Shown: piece after piece, positions 33,170-45,609 of the stretch | How the letters are laid out: the number at the start of each line of letters is the position of its first letter | Numbering within the stretch: the first letter of the stretch is position 1 | Assembly (NCBI GenBank): GCA_013350335.1 | Contig: CM023537.1 | Location: 48,978,111-49,042,110, forward strand | From: Chimonanthus salicifolius | Taxonomy: Eukaryota > Streptophyta > Magnoliopsida > Laurales > Calycanthaceae | Length of the DNA stretch: 64,000 nucleotides | Direction of reading: 5' to 3' | The notes under the pieces: generated by a model | Seen by the model: the letters and a program-made list of their open reading frames with translations, nothing else | Told to the model about the DNA's origin: nothing | Databases searched by the model: none | Program-made: the position numbers and the translations under genes

Positions 33170-34184
33170 TCCTGAAAATGGAACGCCCTAAAATACAATC
33201 AAAAGCTTCATTTCACACCAGAGCAGGAAGGATTAAGCAGTTACTTGAAAAGGCAATTCAAGGGAACAATACCTTTGAGGTGGTTAATTTCTTAAATAAT
33301 TGATAAATCCACTAGTTGGGGGATCTGAAATTTATCAAATTTCACCATAATAGGTAAGAGTATGGACAAATATGAACAACATGCTCAACAGTTTCTCGTG
33401 TTGCCCACAAAAGATATAAAGAAAATTCATCTTTTCCTCTCTCTTTCTGAGGACATCTTTGGTCTTCAAACCATCACTAAAATAGATATAGGCAATGAAA
33501 GAGTGTCTTTGGTGATTACCATTGAACCACTCAAAATCAGATCACCAAATATTATGTAGCTGCCCCATTAAAATCTTTGCAGTCGAGCTAGAAAAGAAGC
33601 AGCAAGAATCATCAGTAGTAGAACAGATTTGATTGTCATGATTGTTAATATCAAATGTGGGTGAAGGCAATGATGAGATCCCCCTTCAAATGTGAAACAT
33701 ATCACCCAATACAGAAGGGGTGTATTCCAATTTCCATTAGAAATATATTTGAGAAAGTGGTGTTAAGGCCCAATAAAAGATCACAAACTCTTGATGACAT
33801 AAGCTATCTGAGAGTCTTAACCCAGGTCTGATCCACTGTTTGTACCGAAAGGCAGATGGTCTTGCCATCGCTAACTTCGTGCTTTATCTGATTATTGAAG
33901 TTGGACTCATCCTGAGGATAGACTTCAGTGCAGATGGGCAATTGTATGACACCTTAGCATCCCAAGATAGAGCATGGAGAAGTATATTTATTCTTCACCC
34001 AACCCACCGATAGGTTTTCTTTCTAAATATAATAAACTGAATATGCTTGAAGAGGCATTCATCATCAATCACAGAGATGGGGACAATACCCAAACCTCCT
34101 TTTGTCTTAGCTTGCAGATGGTCTCCCACTTGATAGTGTGGATCTTCCTAGAACCATCAATAAAGCCTTTCAAGAAGTTCCTCA
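33170..34184 (-). pseudogene. L1-type LINE remnant (reverse-transcriptase C terminus and zinc-binding domain)
   Basis: On the minus strand, with frame breaks: NFLKGFIDGSRKIHTIKWET (the FLWGG..KIHWVKWD region), then ICKLRQKEVWVL, and near 33360-33420 LWATRETVEHVVHICP, the reverse-transcriptase zinc-binding domain (C..C..E..VDHLL..C). Its 5' side is cut by a TRIM at 34190. All frames are broken; it is an old fossil. Confidence 0.65.
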
Positions 34185-34189
34185 TTAAC

Positions 34190-35375
34190 TGATAGAGTCC
34201 CTCCAAATTTACATTTTGAATTTGATTTTACTTTATCTTTATGTACATTTGAATTTCTAATTATCTATTGTTTTGAATTTCCCTTCTTTATCTGTATTAG
34301 GTTTTGATTATAAATAAATGATGTGATCTCTTTTTTAGAGAGAGACACAGAGTATTATTTTTATTCACATGGTACAAAGCCCAAAATAGGTATTTGGGCG
34401 AGCCTTCATTACACAAGACTTCTTCTCTCCCTCTGTCGAAAGAGATAGATCACCAGTAGAGGGAGGAATGATTCACTTACTACCCTCCCGGACCCATCTT
34501 TGTAATCGAATAAAAAAACCTTAGCTTTCTGCAAGTTTATTTTCCACCCAGCAAGATGACAACCATCTCCCATCAGCCATAGACGCTTCTTGCTCATTAT
34601 TTAGTCTGAGCGGCTCTGTTTTTCATTCGAAACTGAGCCGCTATTTCAACTCCCACTTCATCTTCCCTGGTGCACTCAGGCACACCACTTTCCTTCTGCG
34701 ATTGGATTCCACCAGTGTCGTCCTTCAGATCCACATCCAGTCTTGCACATCCATTTTCCTTCTCCGGTGTTCTGCAGATCTGTAATATTAAAATAAAAAA
34801 TAAAACCAAAAACACCCATTTTACAGCAAGGACACCACCACAACCGGTTCTGGTTTTGTCCCATATTCTTCTTCTCGTTCAGCACCATTCAGTGTTCCAG
34901 TGAAGCATGTTATGAGTGTGGTCCCTCTTCATTCGGTGGTCTGCACGTCCATGATTTAGGGTGCTCCAGATGGACCACATCATCGCAAGCCAATTCAATG
35001 AATCTTCGCAGCCAATCAGTGCATTGCCAGTTCAATTCATCTCTACAACCAGTCAATGTGTTGCCAGTTCATCCAATAATCACAACCAGTTAGTGCACTG
35101 CCAATTCATCTTTAGCCATTCAGTATATCACTTTTCATCTTTCATTCCTACAATTTCCAAGCTTTGCGTTCTTCCATACACGCTTCAGCTTGCGGGGGCA
35201 TGATTGAATCCCTCCATATTTACATTTTGAATTTTATTTTACTTTATCTACATTTGAATTTCTAATTATCTTGTTGTTTTGAATTTCCCTTATCCATCTG
35301 TATTAGATTTTGATTATAAATAAATGATGTGATCTCTTCTTTAGTGAGAGACACCTAACAATATTATTCTTCACA
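34190..35375 (+). mobile_element. TRIM / small LTR retrotransposon, 1186 bp
   Basis: Two LTRs of about 180 and 175 bp (34190-34369 and 35201-35375) start TGATAGAGTCCC / TGATTGAATCCC and end TTATTCACA / ATTCTTCACA. Target duplication TTAAC is exact (34185-34189 and 35376-35380). Directly after the left LTR is TGGTACAAAGCC, a diverged initiator-Met primer-binding site (usual TGGTATCAGAGC); before the right LTR is a purine tract GCGGGGGCA. The 831-bp interior codes for no retroviral-type protein, so it depends on other elements. LTR divergence is moderate. Confidence 0.9.
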
Positions 35376-35380
35376 TTAAC

Positions 35381-35635
35381 TTTTCGATCAGGTGGAGGTA
35401 ACTGGTGGGGAGTAAGAAACCATCCAATCTTGCCAGCAAAAGACACAAATTTAAATCTCCAATCAACATTTCTTGCTCTTTCTTTCTCAATAATAAACAT
35501 TCTAAAGTGAAATCTTCAAGAAAATAATGGCATGCCCAGATACTTGATTGGCAGCACTAGAAGACTAAAGAGCATAAAACAAAGTGCAAATAATAAAGAC
35601 AATAGCATGGTGTATAGAGAAGAGTGCGAAGAATG
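35381..35635. other. Unassigned sequence between TRIM and copia-like LTR
   Basis: Non-coding. It directly continues the host sequence of the TRIM insertion (right-hand TTAAC) and may be more of the old LINE, but no motif proves it. Confidence 0.35.
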
Positions 35636-37574
35636 TGTTGGGATTCCCTCATCAGGAGACCTTGGCATCCCAAGGTGCATGGACCATGGAAGTAGAAATG
35701 CTTCATTGGAATGAAGAATGCTTCCTTGGTAGTGGAGAAGTCTCTTAGGATGTGTATAAGTCTCTTAGAAAATTGAAGAAGTCTATTTGAAAGTAGAGAA
35801 GTCTCCTAAGAAGTGGAGAACTCTCCTAGAGAGTGAAAAGGAACAAATTATGGGCTTTGATATTCACACATTTCCTAAGCCTACACAAACTCCTCTCTCC
35901 TCTTTATTTCATCATTCCACCAATTCCATCATCCCTGTGTGAAGACAATTAGAGAGAGAGAGAGAACCTCACTTAGAGTGATAAACAATCTCTTGTATAT
36001 ACAAGAAAGAGTTTGGTAGTGTGTTATACCCTCACCCAAATTAGCTTAATTAATATGATTTATTTTAACAAATCATGATTTGACCTGTTAATCATGAAGA
36101 TTATAGTGAGGGATTTGTAAAAAGTCCAGGATTGGCCTAATCAGAGCTCGGTAGCTCATCGATCCAATTCGTTTAAGTTGGAAGGGCAAAATTGTAATTT
36201 TGCACAGTTATTACTATTTGGTGGTGTTAACCATTGTTTAATTGAAAATTATTTCAACTAAGCTAATTAGATTTTCAAATTCACACTTTGTTAGTTATTT
36301 TAAATTTAGAGTTGATACAATCTTATAATTTGTATTTCTTTTTTTTTTTCAGAAACATTTATAACTTGACCCGAAAAGGTCCCTATTTATGAAAATAGTT
36401 ATTTAAAAATAATTCTATAAGTTAGAGAATTCTAAGAAAATACCTAGTGTTTAATCTAAGTTTTAAACTATCATTTTTTATTTTTAGATTTTAAAAGTAT
36501 GATTTTAAAACCAAATACAATTTTATTTATAAAAATTTACTTAAATGTAAATTTTATTAAAATCTATTGATTTTCAAAGTGTTTTTGTCTCAAAAATTTT
36601 ACAATAGTTATGATTTTAAAAATCCAACATTTTTGTTAAATTGAATTAATTTAATTAAACTAATTTCATACTTAATTAGTAAATATAAGATTAAATAATT
36701 AAAATATATTAAAAATAAAATAAAATAAGTTATCTTTCATTTGCTGCTCATAAGCTGTAACTATGCAATGAATCATCAATCTACTATAGTGATTCATCAA
36801 GGCTAATATCATAAGTAGCTTCGTGGCTTCACATGCAGCCATATATAGCCTTATTGAATTTTTCTATTTAAGGAGAAGATGAGCAGTAAGATTTTTACAT
36901 GAATTTACAAGTCTTACTGTCTTTCGTTAGTTACCTTTTTTTTCATCTAGCTTCATTTCCAACATTTTTCAGCAAACTTCCATAACCCACCGTCCCTTAC
37001 TTCTCTCTCTTAACCCTTACTCTCTTAACTCTCACTTTTCACCATCTTTTCGGCCAATAGCATCATCTGCAGGTATCTTATACTTTCATTCATTTACTTT
37101 GATTTATTTGATTAAAGTAATGTTATTTTGTTTAACTTAATTTATGTTTTGTTATTTTTAGTATGATTATTTTGAACGAAAGTTAAGTTTTCTTTTATTT
37201 TAGTCTAACAACTTTAGGACTTTATAAATTGACCAAGACTCTACTTAGAGTCGTATATGCATGTTTCTGTAGATAATACCATCGATCCAAATCAAACTCC
37301 TTGCCTAAACCCATGCTCGATACCTTCGAATGAAAGCAGCCATGATTCTTATGGATTTTATTCACATAGACCCGACTTGTATGTTGATGAATTAAGCCAC
37401 AATTCCAACAACACTCACTGCTTCTCCTCTTTCTTTTGTTTATTCTATTAAATTTCTAATTCATTACTTTAGGCTTTCTAATATATTTTCATTCTATTTT
37501 TATTGCTGATTTAAAATGATTATTCAAGAACATGGTATTTCTTTAATTATGAAATTATTTTGTTTAAATATATA

Positions 37575-37734
37575 GGTTAGTATCATTTTTAATTTAATGG
37601 CCTTCAAGATAAATTACTGAAACAAATAATATTCCAATTTTACAAATTTAGAAAACAAACCAATAGTCTCATTTTTAATAAACTCATAATATTTTCATAG
37701 ACCAAAATCAATAAAATATTTTAAGTTAATTTAA

Positions 37735-37780
<46 letters not shown>

Positions 37781-37991
37781 ATATAAAACCAATCTTCTCA
37801 TTTTAAAAAAACTCATAATATTTTCATAGACCAAAATCAATAAAATATATTTTATTGATTTTCGTCTATAAAAATATTATGAGTTTATTTAAAATGAGAA
37901 GATTGGTTTGTTTTCTAAATTTGTAAAATTGGAATATTATTTGTTTCAATAATTTATCTTAAAGGCCATTAAATTAAAAATGATACTAACC
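37575..37991. repeat. Large inverted repeat (foldback MITE-like) inside the solo LTR
   Basis: The left arm begins GGTTAGTATCATTTTTAATT, and the right arm ends with its reverse complement (AATTAAAAATGATACTAACC). Arms are about 140-170 bp. The centre holds an alternating AT run (37739-37772) and GTGTGTGT. Target duplication not identified. Confidence 0.75.
37739..37782. repeat. (AT)n / (GT)n microsatellite
   Basis: About 17 AT units followed by four GT units, at the centre of the inverted repeat. Confidence 0.9.
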
Positions 37992-39779
37992 CTTTTTGTT
38001 TGTATTATTATATGTATACATATATATTATGTATTCACTTCCAGACTGATACTCTCTATCTGTGGCGCAGTGGAAACGCAGCCCGATAGCTATCAGTAGT
38101 TGAACGATTAACTTCGCCGCTCGGTAGAAAAGAAGGGTTCGGGCACTGAGTGATCTCTAAGCCTAACTTATTATACGAGTAGTGGCCAGAGCATCCTATA
38201 TCTCTAGGCCTAACTCATTGTACGAGTAGTGGCCCGAGCATCTTATATCTCTAAGCCTAACTCAATATGTCTCAATGGTCATTTTCAAAATACAATATGT
38301 GTAGTGGCCTGAGCACGTTATTATATTGATGATTATTATAATTAAAATGGATAGTAACCCTCTAGACTCATATCCATTTCTCTTAGAGTTTTTCTGGAAA
38401 ATAGGACAAGAAGAATTTGAAATACTATGAATGTATGATATATTATTTATATATTTGTGTATTTTGTTTGACTGTATGATTCATTGTATTTCTATGTTGT
38501 ATTTGACAGATACTACGATACCCCACACTTTCGGTGATGAGACTTAACATTGCAGTAGAGTAAATCAGGTTAAGAGAATCTAGTGCAATGAGTTGTTTTA
38601 AGGATCAGACTTAGTGAAACCACTTATCTATCTAGACATGATGCACTATTATGAAAAGTGCTTATTGATACTAACGATGTTTATCGTATATTGTGATTAT
38701 AATGATGAAATGCTTATGAGCTATGATGATATTGATACTGCTTCCACGTACCCTTAACTACTGAACTATTATCGGCCCAGGTGTGTCGATTACTGGCCCA
38801 TAGTGTCAGTTTGCGTCTACTGGCCCAGGTGTGTCAGTACCAGCCTAAGTGTGTCAGGACATGTACTTGCAAGATTTTGCATTTTGACCGTATTGGGACT
38901 TAACGCTTATAGTCAGTGTAGTGTCTAGGTGTTACATTGAATGTCAACAGTTATGAAGATAATTTGATATATTGTCATGATAAACCTATTATGATGATAA
39001 TATTGATTTTTGGCTAACCTGATATTCATTACAATGCATTCTTATGTTCTTTTCACTGGGCTGGTTAACTCACATTACTCACATTTCAGGAGATCTACCT
39101 GAGGAGGAGGAACCTCCATTTCAAGTTTAGGGTGAATAAAGATGTTCCAGTTGCTTGTGATTCCCACAGGTGGGAATTTTCTTTTATTTTTTACTGTTGG
39201 TTCTTTTGAACCATGTTTTGTATTAAGTACCGCATATGGTACTTATTATATTTTAATCATGTATGAACACCCACATTACCGTTAGTAACTCTGGATGATA
39301 TGAATGATATTACCTTTTGTGATGGAAATATTTGTGCTTATAAACGGATAGACATATGGTACATGTTTGAGTTCACATGTAAAGAGCATGTATGACATTT
39401 ATTTCTGGGCCTAATTATTGATCCCAGCCCAATTAGGAGTTATTAAGAAATAAAAAAAATTTAGTAGCGCTCTAGGCCCACCTCCGGATCGAGGCGTTAC
39501 ATAGTGAATATCTCCAAAGGTGATTTTGGAAGAGACAATGACATTAGTTGAATACTTTTGATGTTGTTATCCTTTCGTGTTTAACGGTAAAGTAATTTTT
39601 GGAGTTTGCCTTGTGGTTTTTCGCTTCACATTGAAGGGCTTTCCGTGTAAATCTTGGTGTCACTTTTATGATTATATACTTGATTATTTTACTGCTTCCT
39701 TATTTCATTCACAGACATGGGAGAAGAATTGATCTAGCGATTGCTAAGCTTCATGTGTTAGGCGGCTTCTTTCCCAACA

Positions 39780-40045
39780 TAATAGAGAATAGATCACGTA
39801 GTGCAAAAACAAAAGGAATAGAGTAAAGAACAAAGAGTAGAAAACAAATACAGAGAGCATAGTGCAAAGAGTAAAGTAAAATGGCAAAGAGTAAATAACA
39901 CGACACAAAGTGTACAAACAAAGAGTAAAGAGCATTGTCCAAAGAGTAAAGAGCAAAATGTAAAGAGAAAAGAGCAGTGAGCAGAAAGCATAGCACACAA
40001 CGAAAAGTGGGTACAGATTAGAGAGTAGAATGGGTAAAGAGCAGG
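39780..40045. repeat. Degenerate purine-rich short repeats
   Basis: A run of AAAGAGTAAAGAGCAAAAT-type units of 12-16 bp with many variants. It produces three overlapping long frames on the minus strand that encode only Leu/Phe/Tyr/Cys-rich artefacts. Confidence 0.75.
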
Positions 40046-40217
40046 GAGTAGAAACCAATAAAAGGAACTATAAATAGTACTGGTCAACATGTTTAAACCC
40101 ACTACAAACATTGAGAGAGCAAAGGTGTTATGTTCTGATTGGACATGTAGGGAAACTCCTATTTCTTCCTGCACCAGATTTGAACTCTTTTTTCTATTAT
40201 TATTTTCTCTCACGTTA

Positions 40218-43200
40218 TGTAACATCTCAAAATTTCAATCCGGTAAATCAATATATTTCCCTTAATGATGATGAATGAATAGGGTTGATACTATGTATTA
40301 GATCAAATGAGGAAATAAATAATTAAGTAAGAATATGAGATTAGAGGGATGATGGAGTAATTAAGCGAGATTTAAGAAAAACTAAATTAAGGGATGATTT
40401 AGTTAAAATACTTTTGAAAGTATAATGGAATATAATTAATTGATGGAAATTTTGGTGATTAGTTAATTAAGAGCGATTAAGGGTGATTTAATTAAGTTGC
40501 TAATTTAATTTGATAATACTCAATTGAATGGATTTTAATTAATAGAAACTAATTAATGAGGTGGCGAATATGCCACGTCAGCAATGACATGGCAATGCAT
40601 GATGAGGTGGCATGCCACATGGCAAGATAATGATGAAAGCAACATCACCACTCCACCCTTAATTTGGACCTATAAGTGCTCTCCACCTCACCACCTTTAG
40701 CTTTTGTTTTTTTGAATAAAAAGTAAAATGAGGATAAGGTAGAAAAAAAAGTAAAAAGAAAATGAAGAAAAGCTAGGGCTCCATCTCTACCTCTTTTCCT
40801 CCATTCTCTTCTTCTATCCTCCTCCTCTATCTTTTTCCTCTCTAAAAATCTGAAGCAAGAAAGAGAGAGAGCTGAAAATTTATCTTCCTCTTCCTCTCTT
40901 TGGTGCAAATCTCTCTAGAAAGCTTGAAGCTTGAAAAAAGAAGAAGAAAGAACTTGAAGACTTGATTAAAGCTTGAACAAGTAGGTTCCATAACTCTCTT
41001 GGTTATTTGATTTAGATGTTAAAATGTTTCATCTTTTCATCTAAGTTCTTATATCAAAGAAACTATGGAGAGAATCTAAGAAATGGAGTGTAATGAGAAG
41101 ATAATGGAAAGTATTAGCTATTTTCATAAAATAGACTTACATGAGAATTTTACTTAAAATCATTGATATTTAGATATTTTCTTTTAAAGTATTTTTATAA
41201 CTCCATTAGAATATTTGAATGTCTTTATTTATTTGTTTTTGTAGGAAAAATGGTTTAAGAAAATGATATCTCATGATGAACTTTGGAAAAAAATGATTCA
41301 TTGTAAAACTGTTTCTACAAATCAGTCCAAGAAATGGACCTTTAAACATCTCAACATAATTTTCTGGGAATTTGTAACTATTTTTCAGATCTTCTACTAT
41401 GAAGGAGGTTTTCAAAAAGTATTTATTCGCAATATTTGGATATCGGGATGTACCCAAAATAATTTTGTAGGAACTGGACAGTTCTAAGATAGAAAACTGT
41501 TTTACATATTAGTCCCGAAAATGGACATATAACCATTTCAAAATGATTTTCTAGATATTTTTTAATATTTTCTGTGTATTCTACTATCAAACAGTTTTCC
41601 AAATAGTATTTACTAGAGTTATTCCGATACCGAAAAGAATCCAAAATAATTTTTATAAAAACAGTACGCAGTTTGTATTTCAAAACTAGAAAGGCTAGTT
41701 TTGGGCATCTTTACTAGATTTGAAATTTTATTTTCGAATAATGAGTCTTTTGTTCCTAAATTTTGATTCTCTAAATAATATATCAGTGACTTTAAATAAT
41801 TTAGAATTTTATGAATTATGTTTAAATGGAGTACTATGGATAAAATGACCATTTTACCCTTGGTTAGGACAAAACACACATGTGGAGTCATTTACACTCT
41901 AATGACCTTCGCCAAATGACCCTTAAAACTTAATTAAGACTTTCATAAATTTAATTAGAGGGTTTTACACCATATTGACATGAGAATTATATGTTGACCC
42001 GTGTGAACGAACGAAGATGCGAGAGTAACTCCGAGATTGCTCGATCTAGTTCGTGAATCATTTATCCTCGCTGATCACCTTAGATCAGGTAGATTTTCCT
42101 ACTTCGTTGAAATGCAATTGGGTGTGGACTTATTATTTTATTAAGAAATGAGAAAAAAAATGATAAACTGATTTTCAATTGAAAATTATGTATTTTGGTT
42201 TAGAAATTATGACATTATGATAAACAAAATGTGTGATTATAAAAGTATTGCTTTAACTGATTTAGTATCATATGAAAATGAGAAGTTGTGATATTTTGAA
42301 TATTATGTATAAAGTCTCTATATGGGTATGATGAATAAAGTTGATGTGTTTAGAATATATAAGATATTTATGATGAAAAGAGTATTTGTAAGATCAAAAG
42401 AATAAGTTGATAACACATAGCATGAATCATGGACATCATATGCATTCATATTCCTCATGCATGAAGCATGGGATGGGAAATGCATAACATGAGAATAAAT
42501 GGACCTTAGGGTCTGGGTTATAATTATGGGGTTGAGTGGACGAACCAAAGTGCCGAATGTCTGGATAGACTTTGGTGTCGTAATATGATTTGACGAATCA
42601 AAGTGCTAAATTGACCCGGGCAGACTTTGATGTCGTACACGCGCGTGATTAATTGAAATGAATGATGTTACACCTGTGGAACCGGTGATGTTGTAATAAT
42701 GTGTATTAAGTCTCCCCTAGGAAAATGTTAAATGTGAAATGATGTATACGGGATGAGAAATGCCCTGTTGTTTCAAGTGAGATATAGAGGTACCTTGCAT
42801 GCGGCAAAATAAGGGTATGCATATATCATGGCATCCATGGCATGGCATGTTACATATTAATAATCATTCATGTGAACTAAATATGGTATTTGAGTAATGA
42901 AAAAAAGTATGGCTTTGTAAAAGGTTTTAAGAATGAGATTATGATGAGCCATTTTTACAATAAAACGATTAAGACTTTGCCTTGAATTTTTTATCTTGAT
43001 TTAGAAATACATCTTGAGAAATGTGTTATGATACATGGTTGACATGTAGTATTTTGAAAGGATAAGTGAATACAATTTCCTTATAAGCATTGTTTTGACT
43101 ATATCTTTGAGAATGAAAGTACGAGATGAATTAGGTATGAGTACCTTTTAAAGAGGTATGTGTACATATGTTTTCAATTATGATATCTCTAAAATGAGTC

Positions 43201-43928
43201 AAATTTGAGGTTCATAATATAAATAAATAGTTTTAGAAAAGTACTAAGTATATCTTGAATAAGATTGTTTGTGAATAAATATGGTTTTAGACCTAAGTAT
43301 GGTTTCAGAAAATATGAAGTACGATATGATCGGGATTTGATAAAAGTACAAGTATATGTAGTGTCTGGATGAGACACACCCTAGGCATACTATGTGATTG
43401 GAATTTCTAGTGGACAAGTTGACTAAATTCATAAATTCCCCCCAATTTTGTATGCAGGTTTTGGAAAACAGAAATGATATCGGACCAAGCGATGGCAGAG
43501 CATGGATGAGATGGAGATTAAATAACAAAGTCTTGTGGACTTGGAATTATTTTGATGTTATGAGAGATATGAGACCAATGTACTTTTGTATAAGAATGCT
43601 CTAACTTTGGGGAAAAGTAATATTATGATTTTGGAATTGTTGTAATTGAAGTTTATTTGTATTTGACTAATTGTAAAATTTGTCTTTTGGGAATTCCTTA
43701 TCTTTGCTATGAAATGTGATTGGCTATTCATGATACGTATAAATTGTTTAAATTCGACAGGATTATCAGAGTGTGTGCAAATGTTATCATGCGTACCCTA
43801 GTTGGGTCAGTCAAGTATCGGATCTTCGGACTCGGATTTGGCTCACGTCGTGGCGCAGGCCTTCCTCTCCACTAAAATATTCATAATATATTACTCTGAC
43901 AACGGTGGTTAGAGGGAGGGGCGTTACA
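40218..43928 (+). mobile_element. Long LTR-like element, 3.7 kb
   Basis: Begins TGTAACATCTCAAAATTTC and ends GAGGGAGGGGCGTTACA. A TATA-like CCTATAAGTGCTC near 40668 precedes a CT-rich leader (40780-40920). Internal features resemble the other long LTRs, including a diverged copy of their 3' motif near 43420-43470 (TTGACTAAATTCATAAATTC ... TGCAGG). Flanking 5-mers (CGTTA, TTTTA) do not match, so the insertion is either old or rearranged. No gag-pol. Confidence 0.65.
41215..41670. repeat. Tandem duplication in LTR, ~205-bp unit
   Basis: GTAGGAAAAATGG...AAACTGTTT, AGTCCAAGAAATGGAC and TACCCAAAATAATTTTGTAG recur diverged at 41470-41665 (GAAAACTGTTT, AGTCCCGAAAATGGAC, ATCCAAAATAATTTTTATA). A second short duplication (GACGAACCAAAGTGCCGAAT) occurs at 42538-42640. 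Confidence 0.65.
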
Positions 43929-44039
43929 TTTTAAAACTTGATTTTGCTTTTCATGAGCAGACGAAAGTTGCGTTTTCAAGTGGAAACATCCACATGCATT
44001 TCATCTGAAGTAAAACACTTTTCCTCTGAGAGGCTTTGT

Positions 44040-44740
44040 GAGGTTAAGATTCGACTCAATGTATCCATTTCCCTTATGTTCGTTAAGTTCTCTTAAATTG
44101 CATTTGTACTCAATTTGATACTAATTTCACTTTTACAATCTATTAATTCAACCTAATTAATTCCATCATCAAATTAAATTGAAATTTCAAAGGTCATAAA
44201 AAACATGACTTCACTTGTTTAATCAAGATAAAAATCTATAGACATTATATTCAAGCAAAAACCTTTCAACCCCACCTGTCCATGTGGCTCAGGTTTCTCC
44301 TTAAGATCGATTCTCATAAGACCTTCATACAAGTATTGGTTTGTGGGATCCACAATGAATCTAATGAATCCATTCCCCCCTCAAACTTGCCTAATTCCCT
44401 TGAATTGCACTTTTAACTAATTTGACATCAATCTCACTTTTAAAATATATTCATCTAACCCAATGAATTTTCACTATTAAATAAACTTACAGTTTTAAAG
44501 GCTTGAAAAAATAGGGCTTTACTTATCTAATAAAGATGAAATTTTATAAATTCATATATAATTCAAGAATTTTCAAATCCACTTATTTTCATGGGCCTAT
44601 GTGGAGCTCATAAAGTTGTGTGCATGGAATTCTAAACTCTCATCTTCATTTGTACCTTATTGACTTCTCATTAAACATTTTTATCCATACATTTATATAT
44701 CTAAATTTTACAGCAATTCAGTGAGAAAGATTCATACATG
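44040..44740. repeat. Duplicated relatives of the DREB2 upstream region
   Basis: 44425-44720 matches 7130-7740 upstream of the DREB2-like pseudogene. A further internal duplication of ~290 bp (AAATTGCATTTGTACTCAAT at 44095; GAATTGCACTTTTAACTAAT at 44402) gives two related blocks. No AP2 coding part follows here. Confidence 0.55.
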
Positions 44741-45414
44741 AATATAAAGCCTATTGAACATCAATTTGTGTGATTCTCAATGTGACTTTTAAGGTCTGAT
44801 AAATAAAAGTATTTATTTATTATGTCTCAATTGATTTTATCAATTGTAAGTTATGCATTACATCACTTCACCCCACAAGTGTTTTTACTGTGTTATCTCT
44901 TAAAAGTTAAAACATTTCTATTTGAATCATCTTTAACATATATGATCATGTATGATCATTGAAGAGTTCTTGGAATATCTGATCTTCATACTTTAGTAGG
45001 TGCTCTGCTAGTTATCTCTAGAAAATAGGATCCACTCAATGATAAAAATTAAGATGGTTGAATGACTTATCACCCGGCTTACCAAACTACAAAAATTGAG
45101 ACTCAATAAATCATTCTAGCTTATAAAAATCGAGACTCGATTAAAAATTCTAGCCTTTAACTTTTAACATGACATTTAAACCATTAGACAAAGTCCTCAC
45201 CACTTATGTTCAATCCAAAGATGAAAATGCATCAAATGAATATCCATTTAAATTGAATTTAATCTAAGAAAGGAATTTTTTTAATGATTTAAAGGTAATT
45301 TGCAAATACCCTTTGTCTTTTGCCTCACCTGCAAAAACTATCTGTGTGGTTTCAATAATTGTAAAAAATGCCTTTTTCTTTTCTGTTCGATTGTAGACAC
45401 TCTCTTCTAATATA

Positions 45415-45605
45415 CTTTCTCTGTCTCAAATTAGTTGTCGTATATGGATTTTGGAATTATCTCAAAATAGTTGTCTCATTTATATTAGAATAGTATAATA
45501 TGTGTTGAAAATGGATGAAATCATATAGAATATCAATCTTATATAGAGAGTTCCTTAAATAATACAAATATTTCAAATGAGACAATTAAAATGGGACGGA
45601 GGGAG
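45415..45605. mobile_element. Stowaway MITE
   Basis: 191 bp with inverted ends CTTTCTCTGTCTCAAATTAG and CTCCCTCCGTCCCATTTTAA (right end read in reverse), flanked by TA (45413-45414, 45606-45607). Non-coding. Confidence 0.88.
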
Positions 45606-45609
45606 TATA

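Larger units (their letters stand above)
36022..39501 (+). mobile_element. Solo LTR, 3480 bp, nested in the copia-like LTR
   Basis: Starts TGTTATACCCTCACCC, ends TCGAGGCGTTACA, with an exact target duplication TAGTG (36017-36021 and 39502-39506). Removing it rejoins the copia-like LTR. A TATA-like CTATTTAAGGAG near 36864 sits before a leader. The motif TTCACTGGGCTGGTTAACTC is at 39052-39071, followed by CACATTTCAGGAG. No gag-pol, hence a solo LTR. Confidence 0.9.
35636..39713 (+). mobile_element. Copia-like solo LTR (~593 bp), split by a long LTR
   Basis: Starts TGTTGGGATTCCC at 35636, runs to 36021, is interrupted by the 36022-39501 LTR and resumes at 39507 to about 39713 (TTATTTCATTCACA). 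The TGTTGGGA start and the TTCGCTTCACATTG/ GTAAATCTTGG tail fit a Ty1/copia LTR. No exact flanking duplication (GAATG versus GACAT), so the right limit is tentative. Confidence 0.6.

Noticed and set aside
39744..40225. Three overlapping frames of 81-143 codons on the minus strand
   Set aside because: Low-complexity translation of AAAGAGTAAAGAGC-type repeats.
40213..43933. Target duplication for the 40.2-43.9 kb LTR
   Set aside because: Flanking 5-mers CGTTA and TTTTA do not match, so none is claimed.
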